Assembly (NCBI RefSeq): GCF_001612985.1
Contig: NZ_BDBM01000042.1
Coordinates: 1 to 64,000 of the forward strand
From: Nocardia gamkensis NBRC 108242
GTDB taxonomy: Bacteria; Actinomycetota; Actinomycetes; Mycobacteriales; Mycobacteriaceae
Reading direction: 5' to 3'
DNA: 64,000 nucleotides
Under the pieces are notes generated by a model. The model was not told where the DNA came from, did not search any database, and saw only the letters and a program-made list of their open reading frames with translations. The translations under genes and the position numbers were made by a program. Below are positions 1 to 7,285 of this stretch, piece after piece. Numbering within the stretch: the stretch's first letter is position 1; every line of letters starts with the position of its first letter.

Positions 1-1827
1 ACCGAAGTTCACCGCGGTGGTTCCGGTCAGACCTGTTCCGGTGATGACGACCGTCGTGCCGCCTGCTTCCACGCCCGCGTTCGGCACCACCGCGGTGACG
101 GTGGGCAGTGCGACGTAGGTGTAGGCGACGCTGTTACTGGTTCCGCCCCCGGTGGTGACGGTAACTCCGACGGTCCCCGTTCCCGCCGGTGCGACGGCGA
201 CGACTTGGGTGTCGGAGACGACGACGAACGAGGTCGCCGGTGTGGCACCGAAGTTCACCGCGGTCGCTCCGGTGAATCCGGTTCCGGTGATGACGACCGT
301 CGTTCCGCCGGTGACCGGTCCTACGCTCGGAACCACCGTGGTGATGGCGGGCACCGCGACGTAGGTGTAGGCGACGCCGTTACTGGTTCCGCCCGCGGTC
401 GTGACGGTGACCAGCACGGTCCCGGTCCCCGCCGGTGCGACGGCGGTGATCTGGGTGGCCGAGTTGACGGTGAACGAGGCTGCCGGTGTGGCGCCGAAGT
501 TCACCGCGGTCGCTCCGGTGAGCCCGGTGCCGGTGATGACGACCGTTGTCCCGCCGGTGACCGGTCCTATGTTCGGGACCACCGTGGTCAGCGCGGGGAT
601 CGGGATATAGGTGTAGGCGAGGCCGTTGCTGGTTCCGCCGGGTGTCGTGACGGTGACCTGCACGGTCCCGGTCCCGGCCGGCGCGACCGCCGTGATCTGG
701 GTAGCCGAGTTGACGGTGAACGAGCTCGCGGGTGTGCCACCGAAACTGACCGCCGTCGCTCCCGTCAGATTCGTTCCCGTGATGATGACCGTCGTCCCCC
801 CGGTGACCGGACCGGTATTCGGCACCAACGTGGTGATGGCGGGCACCGCGACGTAGGTGAAGGGGAGGCCGTTGCTGGTTCCGCCGGGTGTCGTGACGGT
901 GACCTGCACGGTCCCCGTGCCGGCCGGTGCGACGGCGGTGATCTGGGTATCGGAGTTGACGGTGAACGAGGTCGCCGGTGTGCCACCGAAACTGACCGAT
1001 GTGGCAGTCGACAGGCCCGTTCCGGTGATGACGACCGTGGTTCCGCCGGTTGTCGGTCCGGTATTGGGTGCGAGGCTCGTCAGCGCGGGGACACCGGCGT
1101 AGGTGTAGGTGACGCCGTTGCTGGTTCCGCCCGAGGCCGTGACCGTCACCTGCACGCTGCCCGTTCCGGGCGGTGCGATGGCGGTGATCTGAGTGGGGGA
1201 GTTGACCGTGAAGATGGTTGCGGTATTGCCGAACCGGACGGTCAACGGGCCGGTGAACCCGGTGCCGGTGATCGTGACGGTGTTGCCGCCCGAGGCGGGC
1301 CCGGCGGTCGGCGAAATGGCCGTGATGGTGGGTACGACGACATAGATGAACGGCACCGCACCGCTGGTGCCACCCGGTCCGGTCACCGTGACCGGCACGA
1401 TCCCCGTTCCGGCAGGCGCGACAGCCGTGATCTGCGTGTCGGAGTTGACGGTGAACGAAGTCGCCGGGGTGCTACCGAAGTTGACCGCGGTGGCGCCCGT
1501 GAAGCCCGAGCCGGTAAGGGTGACCGTCGTACCGCCACCCGTGGAGCCCTGATTGGGACTGATGCTGTTCAGCGCGGGGACCGGCACATAGGTGTAGGCG
1601 ACCCCATTGCTGGTCCCGCTCGAATTGGTCACGGTGACCTGCACCGTACCTACCGATCCGGCGGGAGCTATCGCCGTGATCTGCGTAGGGGAGTTGATGG
1701 TGAAAGTGGTCGCGGTGTTACCGAACCGGACGGTCATGGGGCCGGTGAATCCGGTACCCGTGATCGTGACATTGGTTCCCCCCGTGGTCGGGCCTGATGT
1801 CGGGGAGAGGGAAGTGATGGTAGGCAT
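1..1827 (-). CDS. IPT/TIG-repeat protein, large (C-terminus beyond window edge)
   Basis: At least 609 residues are visible and the frame stays open at the left edge. The protein is a string of IPT/TIG immunoglobulin-like domains of about 81-82 residues (243-246 bp): seven complete and part of an eighth. Each has a proline start such as VPALTSLAPNTG, then TTGGTTVVITGTGL, a FG.TPA block and QITAVAPAGTG. The start is ATG at 1827 (MPTITSLSPTSG) behind AGGAGG with 7-nt spacing. There is no signal peptide or membrane segment, although IPT domains usually occur on surface or adhesive proteins or in phage tails. The first three units match the small IPT gene at 3904-4635 in order; later units resemble each other more, suggesting repeat growth. 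A motif shared with two neighbouring transcripts lies upstream. Function unknown; phage-tail or surface-fibre protein are guesses. Confidence 0.85.
   Translation of the reverse strand, partial: MPTITSLSPTSGPTTGGTNVTITGTGFTGPMTVRFGNTATTFTINSPTQITAIAPAGSVGTVQVTVTNSSGTSNGVAYTYVPVPALNSISPNQGSTGGGTTVTLTGSGFTGATAVNFGSTPATSFTVNSDTQITAVAPAGTGIVPVTVTGPGGTSGAVPFIYVVVPTITAISPTAGPASGGNTVTITGTGFTGPLTVRFGNTATIFTVNSPTQITAIAPPGTGSVQVTVTASGGTSNGVTYTYAGVPALTSLAPNTGPTTGGTTVVITGTGLSTATSVSFGGTPATSFTVNSDTQITAVAPAGTGTVQVTVTTPGGTSNGLPFTYVAVPAITTLVPNTGPVTGGTTVIITGTNLTGATAVSFGGTPASSFTVNSATQITAVAPAGTGTVQVTVTTPGGTSNGLAYTYIPIPALTTVVPNIGPVTGGTTVVITGTGLTGATAVNFGATPAASFTVNSATQITAVAPAGTGTVLVTVTTAGGTSNGVAYTYVAVPAITTVVPSVGPVTGGTTVVITGTGFTGATAVNFGATPATSFVVVSDTQVVAVAPAGTGTVGVTVTTGGGTSNSVAYTYVALPTVTAVVPNAGVEAGGTTVVITGTGLTGTTAVNFG
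1..1827. repeat. tandem 243-246 bp coding repeats (IPT units)
   Basis: The same DNA block (for example GTGACGACGGTC-like strings around 298, 541, 787, 1032, 1277, 1521 and 1767, plus orientation) recurs every 243-246 bp. The units are nucleotide-level relatives as well as protein-level ones, most clearly in the left part of the visible gene, so they can recombine and change copy number. Confidence 0.75.
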
Positions 1828-1932
1828 GATGCTGCCTCCTTGTCGCCGTGGTGATAATTCCTCTGCACCGGGGGGCGCCCGCCGCTGTTCAGCAGCCCGG
1901 CTATCTCCATTAACTCCCTTGAATCGGTGCCT

Positions 1933-1968
1933 GGCAACGTGTCTGACGATCCGTTTTGGTCCGTTTTC
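1933..1968 (-). promoter_or_regulatory. conserved leader motif, copy A (upstream of large IPT gene)
   Basis: In plus orientation GGCAAC, 12 nt, then two CCGTTTT copies one helical turn apart, ending in C. On the transcribed strand this is GAAAACGGACCAAAACGG followed by GTTGCC. It sits 106 bp before the ATG at 1827. The same geometry occurs at 3523-3558 and 4742-4777, each ahead of another minus-strand transcript. Two direct repeats 10 bp apart suggest a regulator binding one DNA face, or a dedicated promoter. The 1828-2164 gap holds only this leader, a GTTAATGG block and the RBS. Confidence 0.6.
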
Positions 1969-2164
1969 GGATTGGCAACGGCGCGTCGCATTGTGACGTG
2001 AACGTCCTGGCAGGCGTTGTGGCAGCGTTGTTTTCGGCAGGGCTTCGCCAGGGCTGCCGGTGGGTGCGCCAACGGTGAGCCCGCCGAGAGCCGCGGTGCT
2101 GGCGAACGATTGGCGACCAACCGGAACGTCCTTCAGCGTTCCGCCCGGAAAGCGTCTTCTCGCG

Positions 2165-2470
2165 CTACAGGAACAGCTCCGGTGGGTCGTCGAATTCGAT
2201 GCCCGCCTGCCGTGCCCGGGTCACCATCTTGCGATCCCACTCGCGGTGCACCCGCAGCGCCATGCGGAACTCGCCCATCTGCTCGGACATCTGCTGGGTC
2301 TGCGAAATGGCGAGGTCGCTGAGGACTTTCGCCGCGTCGGCCTTCGTCTTCGTCATGTGAGCGTCGACGTCGCCGCGCTTGAACCACGCGGTGACCGCCG
2401 CCGACAGCACCGACGAACTGGCGATGAGCACCAGTGCCGCGAAGATCGGCGACTGCTGGATGATGTTCAC
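2165..2470 (-). CDS. small phage-type membrane protein, third gene of holin-like operon
   Basis: 101 residues. One N-terminal membrane segment (about residues 8-29, rich in A, L, V and S) is followed by WFKRGDVDAH and a charged, probably coiled-coil cytoplasmic tail (KTKADAAKVLSDLAISQ, then QMSEQMGEFRMALR). The start is GTG at 2470, placed by GGGAGG 5 nt upstream and a GTGA overlap with the preceding gene's stop. The architecture (short TM plus amphipathic helix next to multi-TM holin-like genes) is that of actinophage lysis-module membrane proteins. No endolysin is adjacent. Family assignment is by architecture only. Confidence 0.65.
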   Translation of the reverse strand: MNIIQQSPIFAALVLIASSSVLSAAVTAWFKRGDVDAHMTKTKADAAKVLSDLAISQTQQMSEQMGEFRMALRVHREWDRKMVTRARQAGIEFDDPPELFL

Positions 2471-2904
2471 GGCGCCTCCCGGAGCTTCACCGCGCGCAGC
2501 GCCCGGACGTCCTGCAGTACCTGTCGGCGCTTCCACAGGAACGCGATGCCCAGCGCGATGGGCAGCGGTCCGCCGAGAACCGTGGCCGGACCGATGGTTC
2601 GGTGCTGGATCTGCAACAGCAGCAGTTGCGCACCGTAGGCCACCAGTGACCAGCCGAGCGCCCCCAGGCCGACCTGCTCGACCAGATATCCCCAGACGCG
2701 CCGGGCGAACAGACCGACCAGCGTCGCGACGCAGCCGATCAACATGAGGACGAGCCACAGCGTGCGGAATCCGGATGGCATGGCCGTGGTCGCCGATGCC
2801 GGCGGCGGGCCGTAGATGCACTGCAACAGCATCGAGACACCGAACACAGCGCACAGCACCACCTCGAAGGGGTCGTGGCGCGTCCTTTCCTTCGGGGTCC
2901 TCAT
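2467..2904 (-). CDS. four-TM holin-like membrane protein
   Basis: 145 residues with about four hydrophobic segments (near residues 13-30, 46-68, 75-97 and 107-125) and a basic C-terminus containing WKRRQVLQDVRALRAVK. Starts at ATG 2904, overlapping the upstream stop as ATGA; its own stop overlaps the next GTG. Size, topology and tight coupling to two other tiny membrane proteins fit actinophage/prophage holin-type proteins. It could equally be a host membrane protein of unknown function; no catalytic motif is visible. Confidence 0.65.
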   Translation of the reverse strand: MRTPKERTRHDPFEVVLCAVFGVSMLLQCIYGPPPASATTAMPSGFRTLWLVLMLIGCVATLVGLFARRVWGYLVEQVGLGALGWSLVAYGAQLLLLQIQHRTIGPATVLGGPLPIALGIAFLWKRRQVLQDVRALRAVKLREAP

Positions 2905-3122
2905 GCTGGTTCACCGCTGTCCGGTGGCGCCGGGCTCACCCGGTGGCGCGCCGACTCGACCGCGGGCAGGCCCAGAGCCGCCGCGACGATGGCGAGGACG
3001 AAACCCGAGAGGTCGGACGAGAGGACGCCCTTGGTGACCCCGTAACCGATCAGCGCCGCCAGCAGCGGGTACAGCAAGGCGCGGACGGGCTCACTGTGCA
3101 GGATGGTGACTACTTTGTTCAT
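2901..3122 (-). CDS. two-TM holin-like protein
   Basis: 73 residues: a short N-terminus (MNKVVTILHSEPVRA), two hydrophobic hairpin segments (about residues 16-34 and 39-56) and a polar C-terminus (ARHRVSPAPPDSGEPA). This is the classic class II holin layout. Starts at ATG 3122 behind AAGGGAAG. First of three overlapping membrane-protein genes. The nearest regulatory signal upstream is leader copy B at 3523-3558, so the operon probably starts there and includes the 49-codon frame at 3277-3426. Confidence 0.7.
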   Translation of the reverse strand: MNKVVTILHSEPVRALLYPLLAALIGYGVTKGVLSSDLSGFVLAIVAAALGLPAVESARHRVSPAPPDSGEPA

Positions 3123-3276
3123 CGGTTCTTCCCTTTCTTTCTTGTTGTGGCACCGACGGTGCGTCGGCCGATCGCGGACTCCGCCGTCCGAAAGCTGTGC
3201 GTTCGTGCGGTTGGTCGGATTCCGGCGATCCGAAAGTTCGGATCGCGTTGTCGCAGGCCCATCCGCGTTGTGGGAT

Positions 3277-3426
3277 CTAGTCGAACCCGTGTGCGGTGGA
3301 GGAGGGTTCGTGGTGCGGCGCTGCGGCCCGTGCCGGAGCGGTGCCGTCCACTGGAATGCCGGTTGTCACCGTGCCGCGAGGACCTCGCGAGTTCTGTCCC
3401 GAGGACGGGGAGAGGAATGTAGGCAT
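3277..3426 (-). CDS. 49-residue frame, likely remnant of a third IPT gene start or leader peptide
   Basis: The first residues (MPTFLSPSSGQ) resemble the MPTITSLSPTSG start of the IPT proteins, and the DNA before the ATG (leader motif, GTTAACCGG block, GAGAGGCAGCGTT) is a third copy of their 5' region. After about 11 codons the IPT likeness disappears into Pro/Ala/His-rich sequence and a TAG stop. It is therefore either a decayed IPT gene whose promoter was kept to drive the downstream holin-like operon, or a short leader peptide. Translation is plausible but unproven. Confidence 0.45.
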   Translation of the reverse strand: MPTFLSPSSGQNSRGPRGTVTTGIPVDGTAPARAAAPHHEPSSTAHGFD

Positions 3427-3522
3427 AACGCTGCCTCTCTGTTTGCTGGTTCCTCCGTGCCGGGAGTGTCCGACGGTAGTCGTAAACCGGTTAACTCCGT
3501 TATGCCCCAGGATCTGCGGGTC

Positions 3523-3558
3523 GGCAACGCGTCGGATGATCCGTTTTTGTCCGTTTTC
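3523..3558 (-). promoter_or_regulatory. conserved leader motif, copy B (upstream of holin-like operon)
   Basis: GGCAAC, 12 nt, CCGTTTTTGTCCGTTTTC in plus orientation; 97 bp before the ATG at 3426. Geometry is identical to copies A and C. It is the only strong regulatory signal between the small IPT gene and the membrane-protein operon. Confidence 0.6.
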
Positions 3559-3582
3559 CAGATCGTTGCCAGGTATTGACCA

Positions 3583-3600
3583 GCGCTGGAGCTCCAGCGC
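3583..3600. promoter_or_regulatory. 18-bp perfect palindrome upstream of leader copy B
   Basis: GCGCTGGAGCTCCAGCGC reads identically on both strands and lies 25 bp upstream of the leader-B core in transcription direction. It is absent from copies A and C. Possibly an operator. The rest of the 3427-3903 gap, apart from leader B and the hairpin at 3860, shows nothing I can interpret. Confidence 0.35.
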
Positions 3601-3859
3601 GAACGCATTGTGTGGCCTTGCCGCAGCGCGGATCTCGTCGGTGTGGCCGGAGGGGGTGGTCGGCTGCGGCTTCGGCTGTACCGTACTCGAGCGAAACGCT
3701 CTCGCGCGCAACGCTTGTCGCTGTATCCCTGTTCGTCTACTCGGCAGCGGATCGTGTCCGCTCCTCGGAGCCGGTATGCGGAGAGCTCCAGATGATCCTG
3801 GTCGGTCTGTTCAATACTGACTCGGGAGGGTTTCGGAGTCGATCGGAGCCAACGTGATT

Positions 3860-3889
3860 GGGCCGCCGCCGGAAATCCGGCGACGGCCC
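3860..3889 (-). terminator. hairpin terminator after small IPT gene
   Basis: GGGCCGCCGCCGG / CCGGCGACGGCCC form a 13-bp stem with one mismatch around AAAT, 14 bp past the stop of the IPT gene at 3904. There is no U-tract, as is usual for actinobacterial hairpins. Confidence 0.6.
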
Positions 3890-3903
3890 ATGAGCTGTCT
3901 CGA

Positions 3904-4635
3904 TCAGGCGTAGGTGTAGGTCAGGCCGTTACTGGTGCCGCCGGAGCCGGTGACGGTCACCTGAACGTCTCCCGCCGCGTGGGCCGGGGCGATGGCGGTG
4001 ATCTGCGTCGACGAGTCGATCGTGAAGGTCGTCGCGGTGCTGCCGAACCGTACCGTCAGCGGACCGGTGAACCCGGTGCCGGAGATCGTGACGCTGTTCC
4101 CGCCCGAGGTGGGGCCCGAAGCCGGGACGATCGACGTAATGGTGGGCACCACGACGTAAATGAAGGGAATCCCGTTGCTGGTGCCACCCGGAGCGGTGAC
4201 GGTGACCGCCACGATCCCCGTGCCGGCCGGGGCGACGGCCGTGATCTGCGTGTCCGAGTCAACGGTGAACGAAGTCGCCGGTGTGGTACCGAAAGTGACC
4301 GCGGTGGCGCCCGTCAGTCCCGAGCCGGTGAGGGTGACCGACGTCCCGGTGGGCCCTTGGCCGGGGGCGATGGAGTTCAATGCCGGCACAGCGAGATAGG
4401 TGTAGGTGGCTCCGTTGCTGGTACCGCTCGAGTCGGAGACCGTCACCTGTACCGGACCGGCCGACCCCGCGGGCGCGACGGCCGTGATCTGGATAGCGGA
4501 GTCGATGGTGAAAGTCGTTGCGGTGGAGCCGAAGCGCACCGTTAGCGGGCCGGTGAACCCCGTACCGGCAATCGTGACGCTGGTGCCGCCCGTCGTGGGG
4601 CCCGAGGTCGGGGTGATAGCAGTGATAGTGGGCAC
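3904..4635 (-). CDS. IPT/TIG-repeat protein, small (three domains)
   Basis: 243 residues made of exactly three IPT/TIG units starting MPTITAITPTSG, VPALNSIAPGQG and VPTITSIVPASG, ending SNGLTYTYA. Start is GTG at 4635 behind AGGAGG with 7-nt spacing. The three units match units 1, 2 and 3 of the large IPT gene (1-1827) in order, so the two genes are paralogues that differ mainly by the extra C-terminal units. No signal peptide, TM segment or cell-wall anchor. Preceded by leader copy C and followed by a hairpin. Likely co-expressed with the large IPT protein and the holin-like operon; role unknown. Confidence 0.85.
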   Translation of the reverse strand: MPTITAITPTSGPTTGGTSVTIAGTGFTGPLTVRFGSTATTFTIDSAIQITAVAPAGSAGPVQVTVSDSSGTSNGATYTYLAVPALNSIAPGQGPTGTSVTLTGSGLTGATAVTFGTTPATSFTVDSDTQITAVAPAGTGIVAVTVTAPGGTSNGIPFIYVVVPTITSIVPASGPTSGGNSVTISGTGFTGPLTVRFGSTATTFTIDSSTQITAIAPAHAAGDVQVTVTGSGGTSNGLTYTYA

Positions 4636-4741
4636 GGCGATGCCTCCTGGTTTCCGTGGAGATCGATTCTCTGTACCGGGCAGTGCCCCGACTCACCAGA
4701 TGGCCCGGCACTTTCCATTAGCGCCCCGCTACGGTTGATTC

Positions 4742-4777
4742 GGCAATGAGTCACCCACTCTGTTTTTGTCCGTTTTC
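4742..4777 (-). promoter_or_regulatory. conserved leader motif, copy C (upstream of small IPT gene)
   Basis: GGCAAT, 12 nt, CTGTTTTTGTCCGTTTTC; 107 bp before the GTG at 4635. Same spacing as copies A and B with two substitutions. Nothing else recognisable lies in 4778-5033. Confidence 0.6.
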
Positions 4778-5033
4778 GTCGCTGTGCCAGATGTTCTCGT
4801 GGCAGGGTGTGGCTCGGTGGTTGCCCTCCGAGCGGCGGGACCGCCGGGCTTCGAGGCCCGTTCGAGAGCGATATCGTGGACCGGTTGTAGAACATTGCGT
4901 CTGAGGGGGATTCATTGACCGATCGAGACGGTGCCGGAATCGGTAAGCCGGGCAGTCCAAGCGGGCTTCGCCGGTCTTCCACCGATGCACGAGTAAGTCG
5001 TACTCGTCGTGCCGCTCGGGCGGGAATCCGCGC

Positions 5034-5354
5034 GTGAACGGACGGCCTCCACTGCTCCCGGCCGGTCCGGGTCCGGTCCTCGACGCCAAGTCGATCCTCG
5101 ACGGAACCGTCGACATGCGCACCTACCAGCGCAAGCACCTGATCATCTACGCGCAGCCCCGGCGCGGTCTCGCCTGGGACTCGGGCCTGCTGAAAGCCAA
5201 CCACCACGGAACCCTGTCGACCCTGACATCCTGCATCGAATGGTTGGACATGTACTTCGGCTGGGAGGTGGTGAGCGTCTTCACCCGCCAGGTCGACAAG
5301 TACTACATCCACCACGCGATGCTCCGGCGTCGAGCCGCGAATCAGCAGGTCTGA
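5034..5354 (+). CDS. hypothetical protein, 106 residues
   Basis: Not recognised. The composition is protein-like: TYQRKHLIIYAQPRRG, LLKANHHGTLSTLTS and CIEWLDMYFGWEVVSVF, rich in aromatic residues and His, unlike the Arg/Pro-rich frames that arise by chance in this GC-rich DNA. Starts considered are GTG 5034 and ATG 5115 (MRTYQRKH); there is no convincing RBS at either and the frame is open upstream, so it may be the C-terminal remnant of a longer gene. It is the only plus-strand gene in a minus-strand region. Confidence 0.4.
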   Translation: MNGRPPLLPAGPGPVLDAKSILDGTVDMRTYQRKHLIIYAQPRRGLAWDSGLLKANHHGTLSTLTSCIEWLDMYFGWEVVSVFTRQVDKYYIHHAMLRRRAANQQV

Positions 5355-5544
5355 ATTCGCTTCACCGATCGGGTGCGCTGTCCGGTGACAATGGCCGGTC
5401 GAAGATCGTTTGGGCCATTTCGCTCGGGCAGTACTCCCGGTTGTCGAGAGCGCGCGGACGGGGGAGTTGTTCCGGTGGTTCCAGCGGAAGATGTTAGGAA
5501 GGTGCCACCAGCGCGTTGTCGTTCCACGCGCCATGCGAGAGCGA

Positions 5545-6129
5545 TCAGCCCTTCAACGTACGGATCATGTGCACCAGTGCTTGCGCGCCCTCTCGTGTCG
5601 GTTTGTCATCTCGCGTCGTTTGATCTTCGGTGGCTCTGAAGTGGAGTTCGCCCTTCCAGCCGTCGATCGTGGCGGTGAGGTCGACGTCGAGCAGAGTGGT
5701 GGCGTGATCGCCCCCCTTGGGCAGTGGCTCGGTAGCTACCTTGACGGTCGCGCCGTCCACAGTCCGGACCTTGGCCGGGTAGTTCTCTGCCGTCGCGGGA
5801 GGTGTGGACAGGGTGTTACCACTGGTGACGCGAAACAGGGATACGTATCCGAGGTAGGGCCACGCGGACCCGTCGGCCTTCTCATAGGCGCACCCGTTGC
5901 CGCCGCCGATCTCATCGGTCAGCGCTTTTCCACCAGCACCGGGGCTGATCTTCAGATTTTCGGTACCAGCGCGGGTGACGAAAAACTGTTTCGTAGAGTC
6001 GCATAAGTCCTGGATGGTGTGGCTGCTCGTCGGTATCTCATATCTTTCGGGTTTAGTGCGCGAAAACAGATCGCAAGCCGAAAGCATTACTACCAGCACG
6101 GAAATCGCCAGCAGCTTTCGCAGGTTCAT
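5545..6129 (-). CDS. putative lipoprotein, last gene of ESX-substrate operon
   Basis: 194 residues: MNLRKLLAISVLVVMLSAC is a lipoprotein signal with the lipidated Cys in LSAC. The mature part contains two further Cys (in QDLCDSTKQ and NGCAYEK), which could pair. The ATG at 6129 overlaps the upstream stop as ATGA, which fixes the start and implies coupling to the WXG-like protein. Lipoproteins of this size coupled to WXG/LXG-type genes can be immunity proteins or secretion accessories; neither is shown here. It resembles the DUF3558 type in layout but I cannot confirm that family. Confidence 0.7.
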   Translation of the reverse strand: MNLRKLLAISVLVVMLSACDLFSRTKPERYEIPTSSHTIQDLCDSTKQFFVTRAGTENLKISPGAGGKALTDEIGGGNGCAYEKADGSAWPYLGYVSLFRVTSGNTLSTPPATAENYPAKVRTVDGATVKVATEPLPKGGDHATTLLDVDLTATIDGWKGELHFRATEDQTTRDDKPTREGAQALVHMIRTLKG

Positions 6130-6971
6130 GTCGCCTGCCATTCAGGGCTGGGATAGTTGGTATTGAAGTCGTCGGAAGCGCTGCGCGGCCACCGGTTGTT
6201 ATGGAACCCTTTCTGATTTTCTGTCGACTCCCGTATCTTGTTGATGCTCTGCGCTTGTAAAAGTATGGCATCCAGAAGCTTGTTCGTGTGCTCGACGGCG
6301 CTGCTGATCGCTTTTCCGATGATATCAATCGTATCGGATATTACCATCGGAGCGGCGACGAAGGTGACGATCTTGGCAAGAGCTGTCCCGAGTTTTATGA
6401 GCAGGTCCGCGATATCCGTGACGATCTTGGAATAAAAGTCCCAAGCGATGTCCGATACCTTGGCAAGTGCTTCGGTCATCTTATCGCAGGTTGATTTTGC
6501 GGAATCCATTGCGGTGTCCTGGAGTGTGCGCGCCGCTGTGTACTTGAGTGCCGCCGCTCCTGTCCAGTAGCCGATGACGTTCCCGTTGTTCACCTCGTTG
6601 TTCTGCGCGCCGCCGATCTTCCCCTTCAGCGTCGTCCATGCCTCGCTCGTCTGCAGGAAGGCGATGGGTGCCTTCAAACTGTCGACCGCGCCCTGCAGTT
6701 TGTCCAAGAGCTCCTGGATCTTCTTCTTGATCTCTTCCTTATGGTCCTGCATGTAACCGGTGAAGTCGTCCTCGGTCATCGCGCCGTAGACGGCACCTGC
6801 CACCGCACCCGCCATTCCGAAGAATGTCGCTGCCTCGACCTCGGCGGCGGCGATGGCCGCCTTCCGGAACGCGTCATCCACCTTGGCGGGTTGGCTCCTG
6901 ATCTCCGCGATCTGGTCCGAGAACCTATCGAGTACCGTGTTGATCTCGTCCAGCGACTTCGTGGCACCCAT
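6126..6971 (-). CDS. WXG100/LXG-like secreted helical protein
   Basis: 281 residues, almost entirely alpha-helical. N-terminal heptad-like helix (SLDEINTVLDRFSDQIAEI), an Ala/Gly-rich segment (FFGMAGAVAGAVYGAM), a charged helix (DHKEEIKKKIQELLDKLQ), then a WXG-type turn near residue 137 (YWTGAAALKY) and a long hydrophobic helical stretch (SDIAWDFYSKIVTDIADLL). No classical signal peptide, consistent with type VII export. Overlaps the upstream WXG-like gene by one base and the downstream lipoprotein by four. Base composition is clearly AT-richer than the core genes, suggesting transfer. Could be a toxin carrier, but no toxin domain is recognisable. Confidence 0.65.
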   Translation of the reverse strand: MGATKSLDEINTVLDRFSDQIAEIRSQPAKVDDAFRKAAIAAAEVEAATFFGMAGAVAGAVYGAMTEDDFTGYMQDHKEEIKKKIQELLDKLQGAVDSLKAPIAFLQTSEAWTTLKGKIGGAQNNEVNNGNVIGYWTGAAALKYTAARTLQDTAMDSAKSTCDKMTEALAKVSDIAWDFYSKIVTDIADLLIKLGTALAKIVTFVAAPMVISDTIDIIGKAISSAVEHTNKLLDAILLQAQSINKIRESTENQKGFHNNRWPRSASDDFNTNYPSPEWQAT

Positions 6972-7285
6972 CAGTAATCCGCTTCCAGCTCGATCAGAAC
7001 GTTCGCGAAGTTCTGGTCCTGCTCCTGATATACCTTGGCGACATGGTCCAGAACCCTGGCGATGGAATCGGTTTCATCTCTTCCTTCGACCAGTCTGTCG
7101 TACATATACCGCGCGGCCGCCATCTGGGCATCCCAAGTTTCTCGGAAAAGCCCCCAGGCGACGTCCTGATGACTGAAGTGGATGCTCTGAGCCTCGGTAG
7201 CGGCGACGGTGAGGGCGTCCGACGCCTGATCCCAGGCTTTGGCGGCCTTGACAAGTTGGTTCAGATCCGCTGAGAAATTGACCAT
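6971..7285 (-). CDS. WXG100-like small protein
   Basis: 104 residues, helical hairpin: helix 1 SADLNQLVKAAKAWDQASDA, a turn region at VAWGLFRETWD, and helix 2 ARVLDHVAKVYQEQDQNF. The length and the W..A pattern fit the WXG100/ESAT-6-like export-partner fold, but a strict WxG turn is replaced by AWGLF. ATG 7285 overlaps the upstream stop by one base, its own stop overlaps the next ATG by one base: a strongly coupled operon. Probably the dimer partner or export chaperone of the 281-residue protein. Confidence 0.65.
   Translation of the reverse strand: MVNFSADLNQLVKAAKAWDQASDALTVAATEAQSIHFSHQDVAWGLFRETWDAQMAAARYMYDRLVEGRDETDSIARVLDHVAKVYQEQDQNFANVLIELEADY

Noticed and set aside
205..1797. 530-codon open frame on the plus strand
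   Set aside because: It is the antisense of the IPT repeat gene; its Asp/Gly/Arg-rich repeats arise from the repetitive coding DNA and there is no RBS.
1..4777. Complete prophage
   Set aside because: Holin-like and IPT genes are suggestive, but no integrase, terminase, capsid, endolysin or att-site pair is visible in the window.
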